Source: Mesosutterella faecium
GTDB taxonomy: Bacteria; Pseudomonadota; Gammaproteobacteria; Burkholderiales; Burkholderiaceae_F
Direction: 5' to 3'
DNA: 64,000 bases
Assembly (NCBI RefSeq): GCF_022809315.2
Contig: NZ_JAKZJU020000001.1
Coordinates: 620,001 to 684,000 of the forward strand
A program made the position numbers and the translations under genes. The notes below the pieces were generated by a model, which worked only from the letters and a program-made list of their open reading frames with translations, was not told where the DNA came from and made no database searches. Shown piece after piece: positions 62,505 to 64,000 of the stretch; within the stretch, counting starts at the first letter, position 1, and each line of letters opens with the position of its first letter.

Positions 62505-63274
62505 GACGGGAGCTGACGCAGCCTCACGCGGGCCAGCTCGCGGCGGGACTGCTCGTAGTTGGGCTTGATCGCCTTCACCTGCTCCCAGAAGGCCCTGCTG
62601 TGGTTCATCTCGATCAGGTGGGCGAGCTCATGGGCCGCCACGTAGTCGATCAGGTCATTGCTCAGGTAGATGAGTTTCCAGTTGAGCCTGATCGTGCCGT
62701 CGCTTCTGCAGGTTCCCCAGAGTGTCTGGGCTGAGGAAAACCTGAGCGCTCTCGCGCGGCGCGGAGCGAAGCCCTGCATGAAGGCGAATCTTTCGCTGAT
62801 CACCCGCTCCGCTTCGGATTTGATCCACTCGAGCGCACAGGCCCGGATCCGCTCTTCGGAGCTGCCGGCGGCAAGAGGAAGTTCGAGCACGCAGGGGCCG
62901 CCCGGCTCCTGGGGCGTCTCCATCCGTGCGAACGCGGCGCCAGGCCGGAGGGCAAGGCGTAGCAGCCTGCCGCGGAAAGGGAGCGTTCCCCCGTCCTGGA
63001 AATAGGGTTGCCGCAGGCCGTTGGCGGTCCGCCAGCCGCGCACTTCCTGGAGTTTTCTGTAGATCCAGTCTGCTTTCTGTTCGAGCATGGCCTCAATCTG
63101 CCGCCGCGGCACCCAGGCAGGCGCCGTCACGACCAGCCCGCGCTCGTCCAGCCTGAAGCCAACGCTGCGGCGCCTGCGGCGGATCAGCCTGTAAGCGATC
63201 GCCTCAGCTGCGTCGCCGGAACCGGGCTGGTACAGGCACTCCTGCACGGCGTCGCCCGAAGAAGGCCTGCCCAT
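62501..63274 (-). CDS. YgjP-like (DUF45) zinc metallopeptidase
   Basis: A 257-residue protein of the WLM/YgjP family. After a basic N-terminal half (RLIRRRRRSVGFRLDERGLVVTAPAWVPRRQIEAMLEQKADWI) comes WGTCRSDGTIRLNWKLIYLSNDLIDYVAAHELAHLIEMNHSRAFW, with zinc-binding HELAH and the third ligand in NHSRAFW. The family is related to SprT proteases; natural substrates are unknown. It lies five bases after the plsC-like gene and is probably co-transcribed, a neighbourhood common in Burkholderiales. Confidence 0.9.
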   Translation of the reverse strand: MGRPSSGDAVQECLYQPGSGDAAEAIAYRLIRRRRRSVGFRLDERGLVVTAPAWVPRRQIEAMLEQKADWIYRKLQEVRGWRTANGLRQPYFQDGGTLPFRGRLLRLALRPGAAFARMETPQEPGGPCVLELPLAAGSSEERIRACALEWIKSEAERVISERFAFMQGFAPRRARALRFSSAQTLWGTCRSDGTIRLNWKLIYLSNDLIDYVAAHELAHLIEMNHSRAFWEQVKAIKPNYEQSRRELARVRLRQLPS

Positions 63275-63279
63275 GTTCC

Positions 63280-64000
63280 TCAGTTCCTGCCGGAGCGCAG
63301 CAGCCTCGTGCTTTCCGCCTCTATCCAGGCTTCAGCTTCTTCGTTGACTTCCCTGGCCGAGCGGCCGCGGGTTTCAATGGGTCTGCCGATGGAGACGGTG
63401 ACTACGCCGGGGCGTTTGGCGATTGAATTCTTCGGCCACACAAGGCCGGAATTAAGAGCGACAGGGACAACCGGGACGCCGGCCATGACGGCGAGTCTCG
63501 CTCCGCCGCTCTTGTATTTGACATGAGAGCCGGGCGCAACGCGCGTGCCCTCGGGGAAAATGACGACGCCCCAGCCCTGACGCAGGAAGCTCACGCCCTT
63601 GGTCGCGAAGGTTTGGAACGCTCCCCGGCCGTTGCTGCGGTCGATGCCCAGCAGTCCGACGGACCACAGCGCCCAGCCGAAGAAGGGGATCCGGTTGAGG
63701 GACTCCTTGTATACGTACGCGCACCGGAACGGCAGTTCGCAGCCCAGCCAGAAGCATTCCCAGGCCGACTGGTGCTTGCTCAGCACCACGGCGGAGGATG
63801 CAGGGCAGTTCTCCATTCCCAGCACCCGGGTGCTGATGCCGCAGGTTCGACGCAGGACTGTCAGCATCAGGCGGCCCCAGGCGCGGATCATGTCATAGCG
63901 ATCCGCACGGCTGGTGAAGGGGATGGAAAGTAGAAGCAGAAGGGACAGAGGGATCACCGTGAGTCCCAGGACAAAATAAAACAGCAGTCCGCCGGCAAGC
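63280..64000 (-). CDS. plsC: 1-acyl-sn-glycerol-3-phosphate acyltransferase (5' end outside window)
   Basis: The enzyme adds the second acyl chain in phospholipid synthesis. The frame stays open through the window edge: an upstream hydrophobic stretch (LLFYFVLGLTVIPLSLLLLL) encodes an N-terminal membrane helix that is cut off, so the GTG near 63957 is unlikely to be the true start. The family motifs are VVLSKHQSAWECF (NHX4D-like; here KHQSAWE), IPFFGWALWSVGLLGIDRS, and VVIFPEGTRVAPG, followed by VPVVPVALNSG. Residues after about 190 are charged. At least 240 residues are visible. Confidence 0.92.
   Translation of the reverse strand, partial: LAGGLLFYFVLGLTVIPLSLLLLLSIPFTSRADRYDMIRAWGRLMLTVLRRTCGISTRVLGMENCPASSAVVLSKHQSAWECFWLGCELPFRCAYVYKESLNRIPFFGWALWSVGLLGIDRSNGRGAFQTFATKGVSFLRQGWGVVIFPEGTRVAPGSHVKYKSGGARLAVMAGVPVVPVALNSGLVWPKNSIAKRPGVVTVSIGRPIETRGRSAREVNEEAEAWIEAESTRLLRSGRN

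Overview
The window looks like the chromosome of a Gram-negative betaproteobacterium, most likely of the order Burkholderiales. The family Sutterellaceae is my best guess from gene order and composition; it is an inference that marker-gene placement would settle. Supporting signs are high GC, tight operons with ATGA overlaps, a full set of outer-membrane genes (lptA, lptB, lptC, lptD, lolB, surA, tolB-pal-cpoB, kdsC, kdsD, amgK-murU), and gene blocks typical of this group: lolB-ispE-tRNA-Gln-prs-rplY-pth-ychF, fmdB-DUF502-aspS, lptD-surA-rsmA and dusB-fis-purH. Almost everything is core housekeeping. No prophage, CRISPR array or defence island is visible.

Layout. 1-3404: end of a NarL-type regulator, then a complete IS1634-family insertion sequence (809-2820) with imperfect 30-bp terminal inverted repeats, flanked by a perfect 362-bp direct repeat that I read as a very long target duplication. 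3405-5480: leuCD. 5529-10555 (minus): ftsY, a ppx/gppA-like gene, ftsE, ftsX, rpoH, trmL. 10565-11709: rsmD-coaD. 11723-14205 (minus): an AsmA-like protein and a small XRE regulator. 14468-21902 (minus): TPR protein, lolB, ispE, tRNA-Gln, prs, rplY, pth, a DUF523/TudS-like gene and ychF. 22002-23069: mutY. 23060-28993 (minus): kdsD-kdsC-lptC-lptA-lptB-rpoN-rapZ, which links Kdo supply and LPS transport with sigma-54 and the glucosamine regulator. 29084-29851: a crotonase. 30052-32551: mtnA, a fuculose-type class II aldolase and a BamE-like lipoprotein, probably salvaging methylthioribose or 5-deoxyribose. 32675-35581 (minus): fmdB, DUF502, aspS. 35720-40823: an inositol-phosphatase-family gene, an OmpR-type two-component pair (minus) and a NarL-type pair (plus). 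40820-47547: moaC, a BepA-like protease, a ferredoxin-NADP reductase, the Mrp Fe-S carrier and metG. 47620-50157: scpA and maeA. 50302-53082: tolB-pal-cpoB. 53220-57824: amgK-murU-dusB-fis-purH. 57987-62504: lptD-surA-rsmA. 62501-64000: a YgjP-like metallopeptidase and a truncated 1-acyl-glycerol-3-phosphate acyltransferase.

Points most worth a second look: the 362-bp target duplication around the IS; an FtsE that keeps Walker A and B but has lost the Q-loop, LSGGE signature and switch histidine; the mtnA-aldolase pair with an unexplained C-terminal extension on the aldolase; a 24-bp-period direct repeat overlapping the promoter of the OmpR-type pair; the apparent loss of hpf-ptsN-hprK between rpoN and rapZ; and three consecutive inverted repeats upstream of tolB. 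I see no clearly undescribed multi-gene system here. The annotation was read by eye, so start codons and hairpin boundaries may be off by a few bases.
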